64,000 bases of DNA from Diploscapter coronatus (GCA_964036155.1 OZ038423.1:57303249-57367248), one strand, 5' to 3'. Counted from the stretch's first letter, positions 34,946 to 49,700 are shown. The notes: generated from the sequence alone by a model not told the origin. A program made the numbers and translations.

Positions 34946-36531
34946 TTATGTCTTGCAGCAAAGATAGTTGTCGCACGTATAGCCGGTCTAAGATATGCTA
35001 TTAAAATTTTAAGCGTTTCTAAACTCGTACTTCACATAATCCATTCAAGCAAGGGCCACCAGTTTGACCGCTGGGACAAATCTAGATTTGTATTGATGTT
35101 TGACTTTAAGGATTTATCGCTTACGCTTGTTGTGGGGCAGCAGACGTTGTAATAGCATGTGTAATTACTCTGAAGTAAAATATTTAAATGTCGTATAGGA
35201 AATCGTCACACAGGGCATTGGTTCAGGTTATCGCACGAGCCTACACTTTGAACATTATTTGGACATTGATTCTGAATAATATGCATCGAACATCAGATAT
35301 AGACATTATTCTTAATGATGACAAAGCTTGCTGGCAATTAGTAAATTAAGGATTGGAGGAAGGATTGCCATTGCTGAGAGCATTTTAGAGGGTGAACTAG
35401 GATCAGGAATAGAGTTTGATTAGAGACAGTCCTTCTATCCGTCGTTTACTAACTACTACTAACTTGATGATTGGCACAGCAATCTCCATTTACGCATGTG
35501 TATCCACTCTATAAAATATGAATAAACTATGCAGTAGTAGGGGAGCAATTTACATAACTACACTGTCCATTACTACACTTGCCAGCATAGTGAGTTCCAT
35601 TGCACGACTAGATTTTATTATTTCGTGGATATATTTTTAAAATCCTACGTCAAGAACGCGACAACAAAAATTATTATCCTGGCAATAGTATCCAGCCTAT
35701 ATGATGAGAATTATGTAGTTAATTATTCAGTATATTACTGGACACATTCCTTCAGCACAGGGGCCGCTTGTTTTACCATATGGGCAATCTGATGGCTAAA
35801 ATTGAAGGTGAAAATCTGGAATGCTTTCGAATTCTCATTTCATACGTCTGGCGGAGGACAACAAATATTGTCGTATTTTGAGCAAGTAGAACCACCCTAG
35901 CAATAAACATGTATTTATTTAAGACATAAACTCAAGAATATTTACGGCACACAATCCTCCGAAACACGGTCCATCTGGTGGTCCATAGGGACAGCCTGGT
36001 GGCTTAAATTTTTCAAATAGTTTAAATTTCGCGATCATTAAGAATTGTCATCATTTTCTCTCGTCCTAACCAACCGTAGGTGACACTCCAGGCGGTGGAT
36101 TAGTTGGGCACAATTTACAAGTGTAGGCGCAATCTTTAGCTTTTTCATCGTCTGTGTAGAAGGTGCTTGAGCAGAAGCCTTGTCGAGCCCAATTGGGACA
36201 TTTAAAATTGGAAAATTGATTACTTGCCGATAATTTAAATTTTACTCGGTTCGTGCATCGACACATGCTGGAGGTGGAGTGCAAAGATTGCAGGTCACTG
36301 GACAGTGGCTGAATCGTTTGAATTCGATTTCAGACACAAATTATAAACGATACATTTCGAGCATCGGAATCAAACCAGCGTCTCGGCACTTATCTTTAAA
36401 AGACGCACAGTTCTCCGTCGGATCGTCTTGGCAGACGCCGTCCACTAATGGCTGGAGTAGTGCTGAATTTGAATAATGGTGGACAGTTTCTCGAATTTCA
36501 CAATACCGATTGTTAGTAGAACAAATAACAT
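34946..36531 (-). CDS. secreted protein with two ShKT domains and five lustrin-like cysteine modules
   Basis: 14 exons give about 284 residues: 36507-36531, 36354-36462, 36246-36308, 36075-36222, 35946-36002, 35846-35896, 35739-35795, 35649-35696, 35554-35607, 35464-35508, 35212-35271, 35125-35169, 35031-35081, 34946-34987. Signal peptide MLFVLLTIALLQPLVDG (split by intron 1). ShKT 1: VCQDDPTENC...C.PVTCNLC; ShKT 2: CVDART..KCPNWARQGFC...AYTCKLC. Then five copies of a two-part module, each half on its own phase-0 exon: half A CPxGxxxGPCxxGxC (for example GCPYGPPDGPCFGGLC), half B GYxCxxxxCC (for example SGYTCVNGDCC). ShKT domains occur in toxins, potassium-channel blockers and nematode secreted enzymes; the function here is unknown. 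Between exons 3 and 4 only 23 nt (36223-36245) are skipped, bounded by GT and AG. This is either an extremely short intron or a frameshift. Confidence 0.85.
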
Positions 36532-36600
36532 TTTTACGCCAAAAATGCTCTAGTATTGAATAGTTTGAAAGGAAATAAAGCACTAATAGGCTTATGCACC

Positions 36601-36607
36601 TTTTATA
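36601..36607 (-). promoter_or_regulatory. TATA box of the ShKT gene
   Basis: TATAAAA followed by GG on the minus strand, 70 nt upstream of the ATG at 36531. Confidence 0.5.
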
Positions 36608-37726
36608 TCAGTGAAAAGAGAGCTCAAATTTGTAAAATCATCTCACCCTCAGGCGCATACTTTTTCTTCGAATTGATCAATGCAATGGCACAAATATGCT
36701 GATCTCAAAATTTATAAAGCAATTCCTACATGGAAAATGTCAAACAACCAATGTTTCATGTGATAAAAATTAGGAAAACGTGTACGTAGTTTTGAGATTG
36801 AAACCGCAGTTTAGAATGAATAACATTTCAACATTATTTGGACCATAGATTTAGAGGAGTCCATAGCGGCGTTGTCCACCAAAGCATACCAAGTCATCAA
36901 AAATAACGTATTTTTACCAAAAAATGGGGTACCATTTATTTTTACCATAATTGGGAAAAAAGTTGTCATGAAAAACCTAGTCTAGTTCGACGATAAACCT
37001 TCTGCAACGATTCTGTGCCAAAAATCAGCCCATAAGTTTTCCCTGTAAAAGCCTGCACAAGCAGTTTGAAGTTTGCGAAAACGTTCATCTAGAAGTTCGG
37101 AAAATGTCGATTCTTTTGTTCCAAATCAATTTCTATTTTGCTTTTTTCTTATCAAATCTCAGCTGCATCAGAGCACATTTTCTTGAGCAAAAATAATAGC
37201 GGTATATGGCTCTTTTGAACCTACTTGCGCTTTCTAGAATAAGGCTTGTAAGGCTGTCAAGTAGTGCATAGAGCTGAACTTTCTGGCTTCTCTAATATAC
37301 ACGATTTCTCTTCTTGCAATTTCGTTTTTCGCCTAAGACTTTCTTACCGGACATTTTTTTTTTTTTTTTTTAATTCTGGGAACACTCATTTCTTATAGCC
37401 ACAGGTCCCCTCTATAAGAAACGGGTTTCAGGGTTTTGAAACAATGCCCGCCAAGAAATCCTTAGGGCAAATTCAATTTCACTGAGACAATGCACTAATT
37501 TATGGTGTGTTGACAGATCGTGACGCAAAAATCTCATTCCCTTCTTTCATCTCACAAAGCCACTTTGCGCTCCATTTACATACACTATAAGCGCGTCACA
37601 TTTCGTCCCTTTCTTTCTCGCTGCTGCATGTTTTCCTCGAATTTTTTTTTCGAAAATAATCGTTTCTCGATCGATTTATCAGTTTTCCGTGATTGTTGAT
37701 TTTTGAGACGACTCCAGACGTGCCGA
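36608..37726. other. intergenic region upstream of the ShKT gene (-) and emb-5 (+)
   Basis: Divergent spacer. Contains a long T run near 37347-37370. No exon supported. The segment 37585-37726 just upstream of emb-5 is open on the minus strand but only as part of a frame antisense to emb-5 exons. Confidence 0.4.
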
Positions 37727-40700
37727 ATGTCTGAATTCATCGATCGACAGGCCGAGGAGTCGGACAGGTTCGAAAATTTGCTTCTCCTTTCAAATTCTCG
37801 AACTCCCCCGATTTCAAATTTGCAGCACCCTAAATTTGTAAATTTCTGGAAAAAGCCACCTGAAAATAATTTCGAAATATTCAAGGGCAAAACATTTTCA
37901 AGGAATGATAAAAAAAAAAAAAAAACGAAATTTAAAATTTGCAGGGATTCGACGGACGATGAAGCAGAGGGAAGCAGGCAGGGCGGAGCAGCGAATTCGG
38001 ACAACGGATCTAAGAGCGGCAGAAGTGCCGCGAACAGCGGCGAGGAGTCGGACGGAGGGCCCGTTGCCAAAAAGCGCAAAGTCGACAAAAAGAAGCGCGA
38101 TAAGAAGAAGAAACGCGTCGTCGAGAGCAGGTAGTTCTTTCAATGAAAATATCTATTTCGTTGAAGTTGATTTTAAAATTTATAGACTTTTAAAAAAATC
38201 TTTCTTGAAAGTCGATTTTTACAGTGACGAAGAGGAAGACGACATCGAAGAAGATGAGGACAAGGCCAAGGAGGAGATGAAGGGTTTCATCGCCAGTGAC
38301 GACGAGATAGAGGAAGAGGTACGGGAATTTCGATTGTTTTTAAAAATTCGCCCATATTTAGCTTGCATCTTCAAAACCAACTGAATTTTCACAAATCTTT
38401 TAAAAATTTGATGAAAACCCAAATAAGGTGGGAAACGATTTCAGGGAGACGACGCTGGCGGCGACTCGAAGTCGGAGAAGTCGAACGAAGACGAAGACGA
38501 CGATCTGGTAAATCACATTCATAAAATAATATACGATTTCTAATAATGGGCTAAGCTTAGCTATGGAACCAAAATATTCCTATTCGGAAAAATTTTTATC
38601 ACAGTATTAAAATGAACTTATAGTTTTAAATATAAAAGGCAAATAATGATGAATTCGCTTAACACAGGCCGACGACCTCGATCTCCTTAGGGAGAACCAG
38701 GGCATGGACAAGAAGACGCGCGTCCACATCTCCGATTCAGACTCGGACGAGGATGACATGACCAAGATCGGCAAGAAGCTCTTCGGCGATAACGTGAGGG
38801 TTTAAAAATGATACCTTTTTGAATAAAAATATCGTTAATTTTCTGAAAAAATCTGAAAAATGTTTGAAATACCATTTCTGTAAAAAATTAAAGCACGAGT
38901 TAAAACACCTATTTTCTGGAAAAAATGCGTATTTCAGGAAGATGACGGAGAGCGAAGCGAGCGCGGGAACGACGACCGTCGTGAAGACTACTCGGATCGA
39001 TCTGACGAGGATTCAGAAGACGACTTCATCGTTCAGGAGCAGGGCCACAGAAAGCGCCGCCATCGCGAGCGAAACGCCAACATTCCTGCTGGGTGGGCTA
39101 CTGTAATATAGGAAAAGATATTGTAGTTATCAGAAGGAAATACTGTTTTTCTTCCAAATCTGATCCTGGCTCTCATTTTTTCATTCGCTCACTTTCAAAC
39201 GCTCTCTAGTCTTCGGACCAAACTATACCAAAATTCGCCTAATAATGAGAGCTGAAACAGCCATTGTCGTTTGATTTGCTCACTCCTAAACACTACCACA
39301 GCGTTATAGTCACTTTACTTCGGTCGTCATCTAATTCTAGATGCCTCAGGAAAAGGAGGAGAGAAAGAGCGTTTGAAAGTGGGAGAGAGAATGAGAAGCT
39401 AGAAAAATGAGTGTCAGAGCCAGATTTCGATGAAAAGCGGTATATTCAATTCCCCAGTTCCGTTTTAATTTTCATCATCTATTGAAATTATCCTTTTTTC
39501 CTCTTCAAAATGTTCGCTTTTTTTAAATTGTAAATTTTTAGTGCTCTGGACGACGCGCGGGAGATTTTCGGCGTGTCAGATTTCAACTTCGACGATTTCT
39601 ACGAGGATGAAGAGGGTATCGAGGAGGGAGATCTCGAGGATGAAGAGGAAGAAGTCATCGAGGAGGACGATGAAGGACAGGAGATCAGGGTAGGTTTTGG
39701 GAAACAGCAAAAATATTCATATGACAACAAAGTTTGTCCCTGTCATCTGTTTTCATATGAATAATGATGAGAAGTCATTTCTTTGTCAGTGACAAATTCT
39801 ATGGTCTGTTGTCGTCGTTGTATCATAAAATAATGAAGCTGGAACATTTTTATCTGCCAGAGACGACGAATGACGTATTTTTGAACAAATAGGAGAAAAG
39901 TGGAAACTCGAATTTCAGGTTCGCCGTCCGAAAACCCGCGGGAAGAAGAGCACGCTGTACGACACACTGGATCCGACCGAATTGGAGAAGGGCTTCATGT
40001 CTGCCACGGACAAGAGGATCATGATCGAGGACTTGCCTGAGAGGTGCGGGTCTTTGAAACATTGGAAAACAGGAATATTTTGATTTTACTGCAGAAATTG
40101 TATTCTTTCTAAAAACATTTCACTTTAATTTTGATTTTAACGTTTTCTTGAAGCTTATTTTATTTTTTCCAGATTCCAAACCCGCCGCATTCCGGTGATC
40201 GAGGCTACTGACGAGGAGATTGCTCAGGAAGCGGCTTGGATTCTCAAGTACGCATTCAAGGAGCACACCATCACGACGCAGATCGAGTGCGAGGCCACCA
40301 GGAAGTTGAGGGAGGCTCAATTCCAGGTAATGCATTTTACACGGGTTTACCCAGTTTTATAAAAATCTATTCGCTTTTTAGAAAGAGCTCGATTAGTTTT
40401 TTGTTTTTCTTACGAGCATTTCGAGCTTTTTTCTTGTTTATCTTCTCGATCATTTTTCACCTGAAAACTTCGAAAATCATAAAATGACATCAAAGTTGAT
40501 TGTGGATAAAGGTTTTAGAAACAGGAGAATTTCATTTTGAGTTTAAAAAACTCGGGAAATTCTATTTCAGAGGAACTACGACATCGAACAGCAGGTGCTC
40601 GGCGCTATCCGGGCCGCTCTCCAATTCCTCAGGGCTAAGGGCAAGGAAAATTATGAGGTGAGAAATAGTTTTTGCAAAAAACGGAATTTCATGGTCCTTA

Positions 40701-43700
40701 TTTTTTTCTCAAAATTGTCTTTTTGTTTTGGTTCCAATTTGATTGGACTATCAGAAATCCTAAAATTGGATCTATTTTCACTGGAATCGTGGAACTTATT
40801 TATCGAGTTTTTTTGGAAGTTTGAAAAATCTAGGTGCCCTTCATCTACTGCTACCGCAAAGAGGCGATCAAGGATCTGAACACTAATCAGGTAGGGAATT
40901 AAAAACCGCTATTTTCGAAAATGCCGAACCAAAACTCCAGGACATTCTGACTTTGGACGACCTCTGGCGAGTGTACGAATACGACGAGAAGTGGTGTCAT
41001 CTCAACAGCAGGAAAGTCAAGGTAGACTTCAAAGTTCAAAGAAAAATGAGCTATAAATGTCAAAATATTGAATTTTTTTAAATTCTAATCAATGAGCTAG
41101 TACTTTTGAAAATTAAAGTTGCAAATATTTTAGAAAAGAAAAAGTAGTAATCTGTTCTCTAGGGTATCTTTGAAAAAAATCTTCTCCATTCGTGATGAAA
41201 TCATAATGCAAATTTCACTCGTACGACCTACTCCTCCGTATATTTTTGAGTCTGACTCTAATGCCCCTATATCTGTTCCAGCACTCAATGACCGCGTTAC
41301 TAATCAAATTTGCAGTTCATCGAGCTGATGAAGCGCATGCAGCTGTTCATTCAGGAAGTCGCTCAGCACGAATACGTCTACCGCGAGATCTCCTCCGAGG
41401 ACATTCAGTTGTATGCCAATTTTTTGTTAATCTTTTATTCGTTTGAAACACATGCTACAATAATAGTTCACTAAAATTCGTTAGTGAAAGCTATTTTAGA
41501 AACCTATAATTTAACGATATTTTTACTATTTTCTAAGGTACAGCTTCTTTATTTTTTAATTTGACGAAAAACGAGAAAAATTGTGTATGGAAAAGATGTT
41601 CAATCTTTTACCTGCTTTTCTTAGAAACGACCAAATTTTCAGAGCCGAGCGCATCGATTCTATTGAGAAGTTGATCGACATGAACGCGCAATTCCAGGTA
41701 CGGTTTTTCAAAATTCCACAACCGTCATTTTGGTCCAATTGTTAGAATTTACTTTGGAACAAAGCATAATTCCAGATGTACTACGGCAACGAGATCAGCC
41801 GGATGCTGGAATGGGAGAAGGCCAAAGAGACGCTGGCCGCGATCGAGGAGGGCGGCGATGACGCCATCTTCACCGCCGTCTCCGCTCACTACAAACTCTC
41901 CACCAGAAATGACAAGTTCCAGGTAAATTGGGAATTTCGAAAAACGAAAGATGTCAAATTCAAACAGATTTGCGATTTTTAACCTCAAGAATTCGATACT
42001 ATCTCTCGTCCCATTATTAGGGATAGTAGTGCAAAACTGTTTGGGGGATAACTCACCTCCTAAAGCACATGCGGCTCGAAAATCCCTAAATCGGAACTCA
42101 AATTAGAGTAGAGCTGCGCATCTCAAGATGACATATAAATATGACAAAAATAATGATTTTCATCTAAGACCAGGCAGTGGGCGAATTAAAACTGTCCCGT
42201 CTTGGGTTTATTTGAAGAAACATTGAAACATAGTGAATTGAAAGATAAAATTTGTGTTTTTCTTATTTCCTTAAACATTCTTTCAGACCTGCGTGAACAA
42301 CGGCATCGGCCAAATGGTGCAGAAGTTCGGTCTGACTGCTTCCCAGGTCGCTGAAAATTTGGAGTGGAGAAAACATGAGATCGAGCAGGAACAGGTACGG
42401 AAAATTTGAAACTTATCCAAAAATTTTCGTCAATTTTGAGTAGGAAATGTTGATAGTGAGTTAGTCTACTTTCCAAGAGCTTAAAAACGAGAAATTGAAA
42501 GACTTGAGATTTATTTTTATTAAAAAATGATGTTATTTGTGAGAAAATTAATAACATAGAATTCTGAGGGAAGAATGCATTGATTTTCAGGTCTCGCCCC
42601 GCCTCGTGGCCGAAGAGTTATGCACGCCGGTTTTCACCGACCCGGAAATGGTCATCAACGCTGCTGTATTCATGATGGCCAAGGAGATTAGTAGACATCC
42701 GCAGGTTAAACAAATTTTCGAAAGTTAAAGTTAAAAAACTAAATCTTCGTATTGGTCTATTTTATTTTACCTCGAAGCAAAATCTCCCTTTTATATAAAG
42801 TTCTCGTCTTCAAATTTATTTTTAAATTTTTTAAAAATAAGTTACTTGTAAAATACATTTGCAATTTCTACGAAGTTTATTGTTATGACTGTTTGAAGGA
42901 ATTTAAAAAATCTAATTTCCAGGTCCGTGAATTCGTGCGCCGCATCTACAGAGACCGCGTGTTCATCAACGCGAAGCCCACCAAGAAGGGCAGAGAGCAA
43001 TTCGATGAAAACAGTCCCATTTATGAGAAGAGGTAGGGAATTTCATGTTTTTCTAGTTTTTTAAAAGTCCAGTTAGAGGTAGACGAGAACTTGGGTAGGA
43101 ATAGTGAGGGGTAAAGCACTTCATATTTTCGTTTATTTATTAGTTAGCTTATATCATTTGATGACGCATATCGCAAAGAGGACTTGAAATGAGATTTTCT
43201 AGCTGCTTTCTTTTGTTATATGTTCTGAAAGAGGCTGAAATTTCAGATATCTCAAGGAAAAACCGATCGCTATGTTCGAGAACGACGAGTATCTCTACTT
43301 TCATCAGGTAATTTTTTTCTCGGAAAAATAAATTTTCTGAATCTTTCTTTTGAAAACCTTGAAAATACAAAGAAAAAAATTTATCAGCTGGTGAACGCGG
43401 GTCTGATGGAGCTAATGTTCGGCTGCGACAGGGACGGCATGGGTCGAGGCAATTCCCTCATGGACACCATCCTTCAGGAACAGCCTTTCAAAAAGGTAGG
43501 CATTTTGAAAAGTGCAAAATTTAGAACAAAATAACATTGTCTGTGTTTTCTTCATTTTTATCATATTTTTAGAAATTTCTAACAAGGGTTTTCTAAAATA
43601 TTATTTGCATGTAAAAATGACAAATTTTGAGACCTTCTTATATAATTTACACGACTGTCTGAAAAAAGCTAAAAATAATTTTTTAAAATTAAAATTCAGG

Positions 43701-46700
43701 ACGAATTCTCTGACGTGGTCGAGGAATGGAACGTGCTTCGTGACAAGGCCCTCCACATGGCGATTAACGAAATGCTCCTTCCCTATTTGGAGACCGAAAC
43801 AAAGCAGAAGATGCTCGAGGAGGCACAGGAGGCTGTTACCAGGGTAAAAATACTTGTAAATTAGGAAAAATGAGTTTTAAAATGATTTTGAATAGAATTA
43901 TTTTTTTCAAATACGGAATTGATTTCATTCAGAATCCGATATTTTATTATTTTGAAAAATGTTGTTATTATTGCTAAAAAAAATTCAAAAATCACTCCTT
44001 TACTTGATTTTTCACATTTTTAAAGAGGTTCAAAGAGTTTACAAGATGGTGAAATTTGAAAATTCTTCATTTATTGACGCTTGTGAAAAATGATTTATCT
44101 TCAGAAATGCAGCCTGCATATCAAGAGCAAGCTGAAAACTGCCTCATTCGTGCCGAGCGATGAGATTTTGGAAGAGGACACGGAGGACTTGAAACGGAAG
44201 GGAGAAATTAGAGTAATGGCCATCGTTTACTCCACTGATCCAAGTAAGTTTCAAAAGTCAAGATGTTTGAGACTCGTTCCTCAACTATCTCAGCCTACTT
44301 TGAATTTGCTTTCAAGACACGTTCTTTGTAAGTGACGAATTTGGAGGGCATGAATTGTTCAACCAAGTGAGGCGTTGTTCAAGAAAAGGTTTTGTTGAAC
44401 AACACTACAGATTCACTAATTTTAGCTGGTACCCAAATCTGCCATATGATAGATCGAACTGAGGTACCAGCTCATTTGGTGACGAACTCGATTCTTACAA
44501 ATAATGTGTCTCAGACACTTCTTCCAATCATTTTAATATCACGCTTATTTCTGTTTCACTTCATGAGTATAAATCAGCGAAATTGCTGCGAGCTTTGTTC
44601 AAAGCCGCAAATGAGTGAAGAAAATTCGGGCTTTATCGAGAGGCCCGTTTAAATGAATCCAAATTATTTTCAGAAGAGGCGAGTTTCGGTGCATTGGTGA
44701 ACGAAGACGGCGTGGTGACCGAGTTCATCAAACTGCAACACTTCACGAAGAGGAAATTCGGTCCGCCAGATCACGTCAATAACAAGGTTCGATATTTTGA
44801 TTTCTTGAAAGAATAAGTTCCTGAAAAATTCATTAGTTTTAAAAGAGTGCTTCTTATAAAAAGGAAAGACTTCATCCACATTTCAAGAGCGATAAAAATC
44901 ATTGATATCTGACCATCCCAAAAAATGGAATTTTTTATTACACGGATGATAATTGTTTTTCATTTTCAGCGCGAAACGATGCTGGAATTCGAGAAATTCT
45001 TCGTCCGAAATCGGCCTCATCTGATCGTCCTTTGCGCGGAAGACATGGAAGCACTTAGGCTCAAGGTTGTTTTCATTGAAAATAATATTTCGAAAAGGTG
45101 ACATCTTGTCAGGGATTTGAAAATTCCCCTTAAGAGGTAATACTTGCTCCACGAAAAATGATAAGGTACACATTTTTCTGTTTCTAAATTTGCAATTTTC
45201 AGCGTGACCTAGAGGAATCGCTGGCGGACATTCGGTCGAACTTCCAGAGCGGCAAGGACAAAATCACGATCAACAACGTGCCCGAGGTCTACCTCATGGA
45301 CAACGAGCCCGCCAAGATCTTCGCCACTTCCAAACTTTCCATGGTTCGATAATCTTTCCTAAAGATTCAAATTTTGAATAGAAAGATCCTATTTTCACTA
45401 AATGCTAAGCCATTATTTTATTTGCAATTTCAACATTCTGTTATAGAATTTTTAAAGGAACTACGTTTCGAGAAACAGAAGAAAACCATCTTTTAAAAAA
45501 AAATTTTTTTTTTGATATTCCAGACGGAATTCTCGGATTTCCCGGACCTGCTGAAACAAGCGATCTGTCTGGCTCGCCTCGCACTCGACCCCCTGCCCGT
45601 ATATTCATGGCTCTGGAATGCGGAAGACGACATTCTCTGTCTCAAAATGGCGCCCCTGCAGAGTGAGGTCGATAAGGTTGGTTTCTAATTTTGAATTTTT
45701 TTCGGAAATTAAAATGTTATGAAAAATGGCAGAAGTTGTAATAGAAATTGAAAATTTCTATCTTCTATGCAAAACACCAAATGAAAAATGTGTTTGAATA
45801 GAAAAAAGCGCTGAAAGTCATTGGGATACTTTTTTTTTCATTTTATAGCCATGTTTCAATTTATTAGATTTTCTAAGACTAAAATCACGTTTTCATTTTC
45901 CTTGAAACACCTGAAAATGCGAATTTTAGGAGTCCCTGAAATGGGCGGTCGCTAAGGAAATCATCAGCCAGGTCAACGCAGTGGGGGTCGATTTGAACAA
46001 GTCAGATTTTGTTTCACTATATTTCTTTAAAACGAATTTTTTTTACAAAAATTAAATTTTTAGATGTCTAGAGTACAACCACTACGCCAACACCCTGCAG
46101 TTCATAGCCGGTTTGGGTCCGCGAAAGGCCGCCTACATCCTCAAGATACTCAAACAAAACGACAATCTCATCGAGAGCAGGTTTGAAATTTGTTTAAAAT
46201 GGATCTCAAATAGCATATTTGAATTCCAACTGGAAATGATATCAACAAAAACATACCCGATAAAAAGAATTTGAAGGGGTGAAAGTCGACAATGTTTAAT
46301 TTCAGATCCAAACTCGTGATGACGTGCAAGTTGGGCCCCAAAGTGTTCATGAACTGCTCCGGATTCATCAGGCTCGATACGGCTAAGGTGGGATTTTTCG
46401 ACTATTTTTAAATCACTAAAAATGGTAGAATTTTTCACTCATTTGAAACTGGATATTTTGAAAGAATTCTGTTTTTCCTCTTTTATCAGCACTATTTTTC
46501 ATTAAAATAAAAAAGTAGGTGAATTTTACAAAGAGGTGGAGATAAAATAAAATTTGGCAGATCAGCGAGCGAACGGAAGCGTACGTGGAAGTGCTGGATG
46601 GCACGAGGATCCACCCGGAGACCTACGAATGGGCCAGAAAAATGGCTGTCGATGCCCTAGAGGTCGATGATTCGTCGGGTTGGTTTTAAAAATTTGTATA

Positions 46701-49700
46701 AGCTGATAAAATTCGAAATTACCTCGATAAAAGTTAGGAAGTAATACGGGTGTTTGACAAAGTAATCGTTTTGCGAAAAATTGGTAGAAAATTCGATGTT
46801 TCAGAAGTTACATAAATTCGATACTTTACGATTTCACTAATTGGTCAATGAGAGTTATAGTACTTCAAATAAAAAATCATATTTTTGAAACTAATTAAAA
46901 TTTTGTTGCAGATCCAACCTCAGCACTCATCGATATCATGGAGGCGCCTGAAAGACTCAAAGTACGGCGATATTTAAAATAGGTTTCAGAAAAGATGGAT
47001 AAACTTCAAGCTTTTCCAAAATTCAATAATACTTAACTTTATGTATCCATTAAGAATTTAAAAATAAGTTCCACAAAACATGCATAAACTTCAAGTGTTT
47101 TTCATGACTCGATAATACTTTACACTATATAAACTTGAAAACAAAGCAGTGAAATTCCAAAAAAATGTAGATTTCAACGAAAATGATGACTTCAGATTTA
47201 TTTTAGATTTGATAATAATAATTTATCAAAAATTTTAAAATCAGCTCATACATTTTCCCTTCTTACCAAAACTATTACTCGAAAAGTTGATGAGCTTTTT
47301 AAACATGGTCTATAGAAACATGCATTTTCCAAGTTGTCTAAAATGAAATTTCAGGATCTGGACTTGGATGCTTTCGCAGAGGAGTTGAAGAGACAGGGCT
47401 ACGGCGAGAAGAAGGCGACCCTGTACGACATCTCGAACGAGCTCAACAACCGCTTCAAGGACCCCAGAGAACCGCTCGTCCACATGAGCAATTCGGTAGG
47501 GAAATTAGCATTTCATCGAGAAAAGAAAACGATTTCTTATGTTTCACAAAAATTTTAAATTGAGAACGAGCTATTAGATACGATTTTGATGACGAGTATT
47601 ATAATAAAGAAACACAGCCTAAATTTCAGGAATTGTTCGATCTTTTTAACCGAGGCATCAAGCCTCTGAAAGTCCGTCAACTGCTCAAGGGCGTCGTCGT
47701 CAACGTGCAATACAGTAACAAGAAGAAACCTCAGGTTGGAAATTATTTTCAGAAATTTTGAAAAACACTTTCTTCTTATAATTTTTAAGGCTTTATTATC
47801 CTTACTTACTCTAAATATCGCGAGTATTTCACTCTTCTTCAAAGTGCTCTTGAAATGATGTTGAAACTTTGAAAACTTGAAATTTGGTAAATAGTTTTTC
47901 AAAGTCTATAGAAGTTTCCTAAAAATGAACTGAAAGTTATCAAAATCTAAATTCTATTTGAAACTTATTAAAGAATTAACTTCAGGAACTCCCCATTGCC
48001 TACATGGCGGATGACAGCTATTTCCACTGCCCTCGTTGCAAGGTCTTCAAGGCCACCAATCCGACCGACGTTAAGGATCACCTGGAGATCAGCAACGTCA
48101 GGATGGTAGGGTTATTGTAATTCGAGAAAAAACCAATAATTCTCCAATTTCAATAGAGCGTCATTTCTGGCCCAAATAAATGATTTTTGTATTTTTTTTT
48201 TTTTTTGAGAAAATCGTAAATTTTTAAGGAGGCAAAATAATAAAGACGAAAAAAGCAGAAGTTTTTATTTTAAGGGCGGCTGCCCCGGCGACCCGGTCGG
48301 AATCCGCGTCCGCCTCGACAACGGCATTGTCGGCTTCGTGCCGATTCAGATGATCAGCCGCGACAGGATCGAAAATCCGCTCGACAGGGTTCAGGTGCGG
48401 AACTTTGTTTGAAAAATTTATTTTTTCGGATGTATGTCGTTGCGCACAAAAATGATAGCTGAACATCATCAGAATGTAATTTTAATTAATTTCTGCAAGA
48501 CATACATTTTGCACGCAAATACATAGATGGTATCACTCTTGTGCCCGATGAATGTTCCCTTTTTCAGCCCAACCAAACGGTCTCCTGTGTCGTGACGGAC
48601 ATCGACAAGGACCGATTCAGCTACAAATTGTCCACTAGATCAACGGATTTGATGGTGATTCTTTTAATGAAATTTTAAAGAAAATAGATCATTTTTCCTT
48701 AAAAAAATTGACAATTGTTGACGACAGAAAATCTCGAATTTGGCAAGAAAATAATGATTTAAAAAAAAATCTTTCCCAATAAAATTCAAATTTTCAGGAC
48801 GCTAGCCGGGGCGGGGAAGACCGCGATCGATACTTCGACCTAGAGGCCTTCGAGAACGACGAGGCAGAGCTCAAAGATGCGTCAGAAAGAAAAAAGGTGA
48901 GAAAACATAGGTTTCAGGAAAATTAAATATCACGTCATGGCGAGAAAGGTTAATATGAAGAATGCTCGATAAAATAGAAGAAAGGCTAATCTTTGAGGGG
49001 AAAATACGCTAAATATGTTTTAACAAAATGCAAAATTGAATACTTTGAAGAAAGACTGAGTATGAAAAATACTTTGATTGAGGCTAAAAAATCGTATGCT
49101 TCAGAAGGCAACGAGCTACGTACGCCGTGTCATCAAGCATCCCTCGTTCTTCAATGTCGGCTATGCAGATGCGGAACGAATGCTCGCCAAAATGGATCCG
49201 GTAAAATCACTTCCTTCACTTTATAATAAAAAAGCTTTTAAAATACGGACAAAAAGTGTCACTTTTTGTATTGGAAGCCTACCGATTGTCTTACCTTCGA
49301 ATAATATATAATATATATCTAGCTTTATCTTATAATAACGATTCCTGTTACCCTTTCAAAATGTTCTTTATTTTTGAAAAACGATCAAATTTTGCAGGGC
49401 GAAGCGATCATTCGTCCGTCGTCGAAGTCTGCGGATAAGTTGACGATTACGTGGAAGGTGGCCGACGGTGTGCTAAACAACGTCGAGGTCGACGAGCTCG
49501 AAAAAGACAACGTCTTTTCGAGAGGAAGACGATTCAGGATCGGGTACGATTGAAAATTTGCCAAGTTTCTAATTTTGCATATCATATCTCTTTCAAAAAT
49601 TGAATTTTAGAAGCATATCTATAAGGGAAAAATTAGAACAAAGAGGAAAGAATTTATTGGAACATACAGTATTGAAAAACTTTTCAGAGTTTATCACACG

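Noticed and set aside
37585..38143. Long open frames antisense to and overlapping the first emb-5 exons
   Set aside because: They mirror the Lys/Glu/Asp-rich and poly-A/T composition of emb-5 exons 1-2; the plus-strand exons have correct splice phase and SPT6 likeness.
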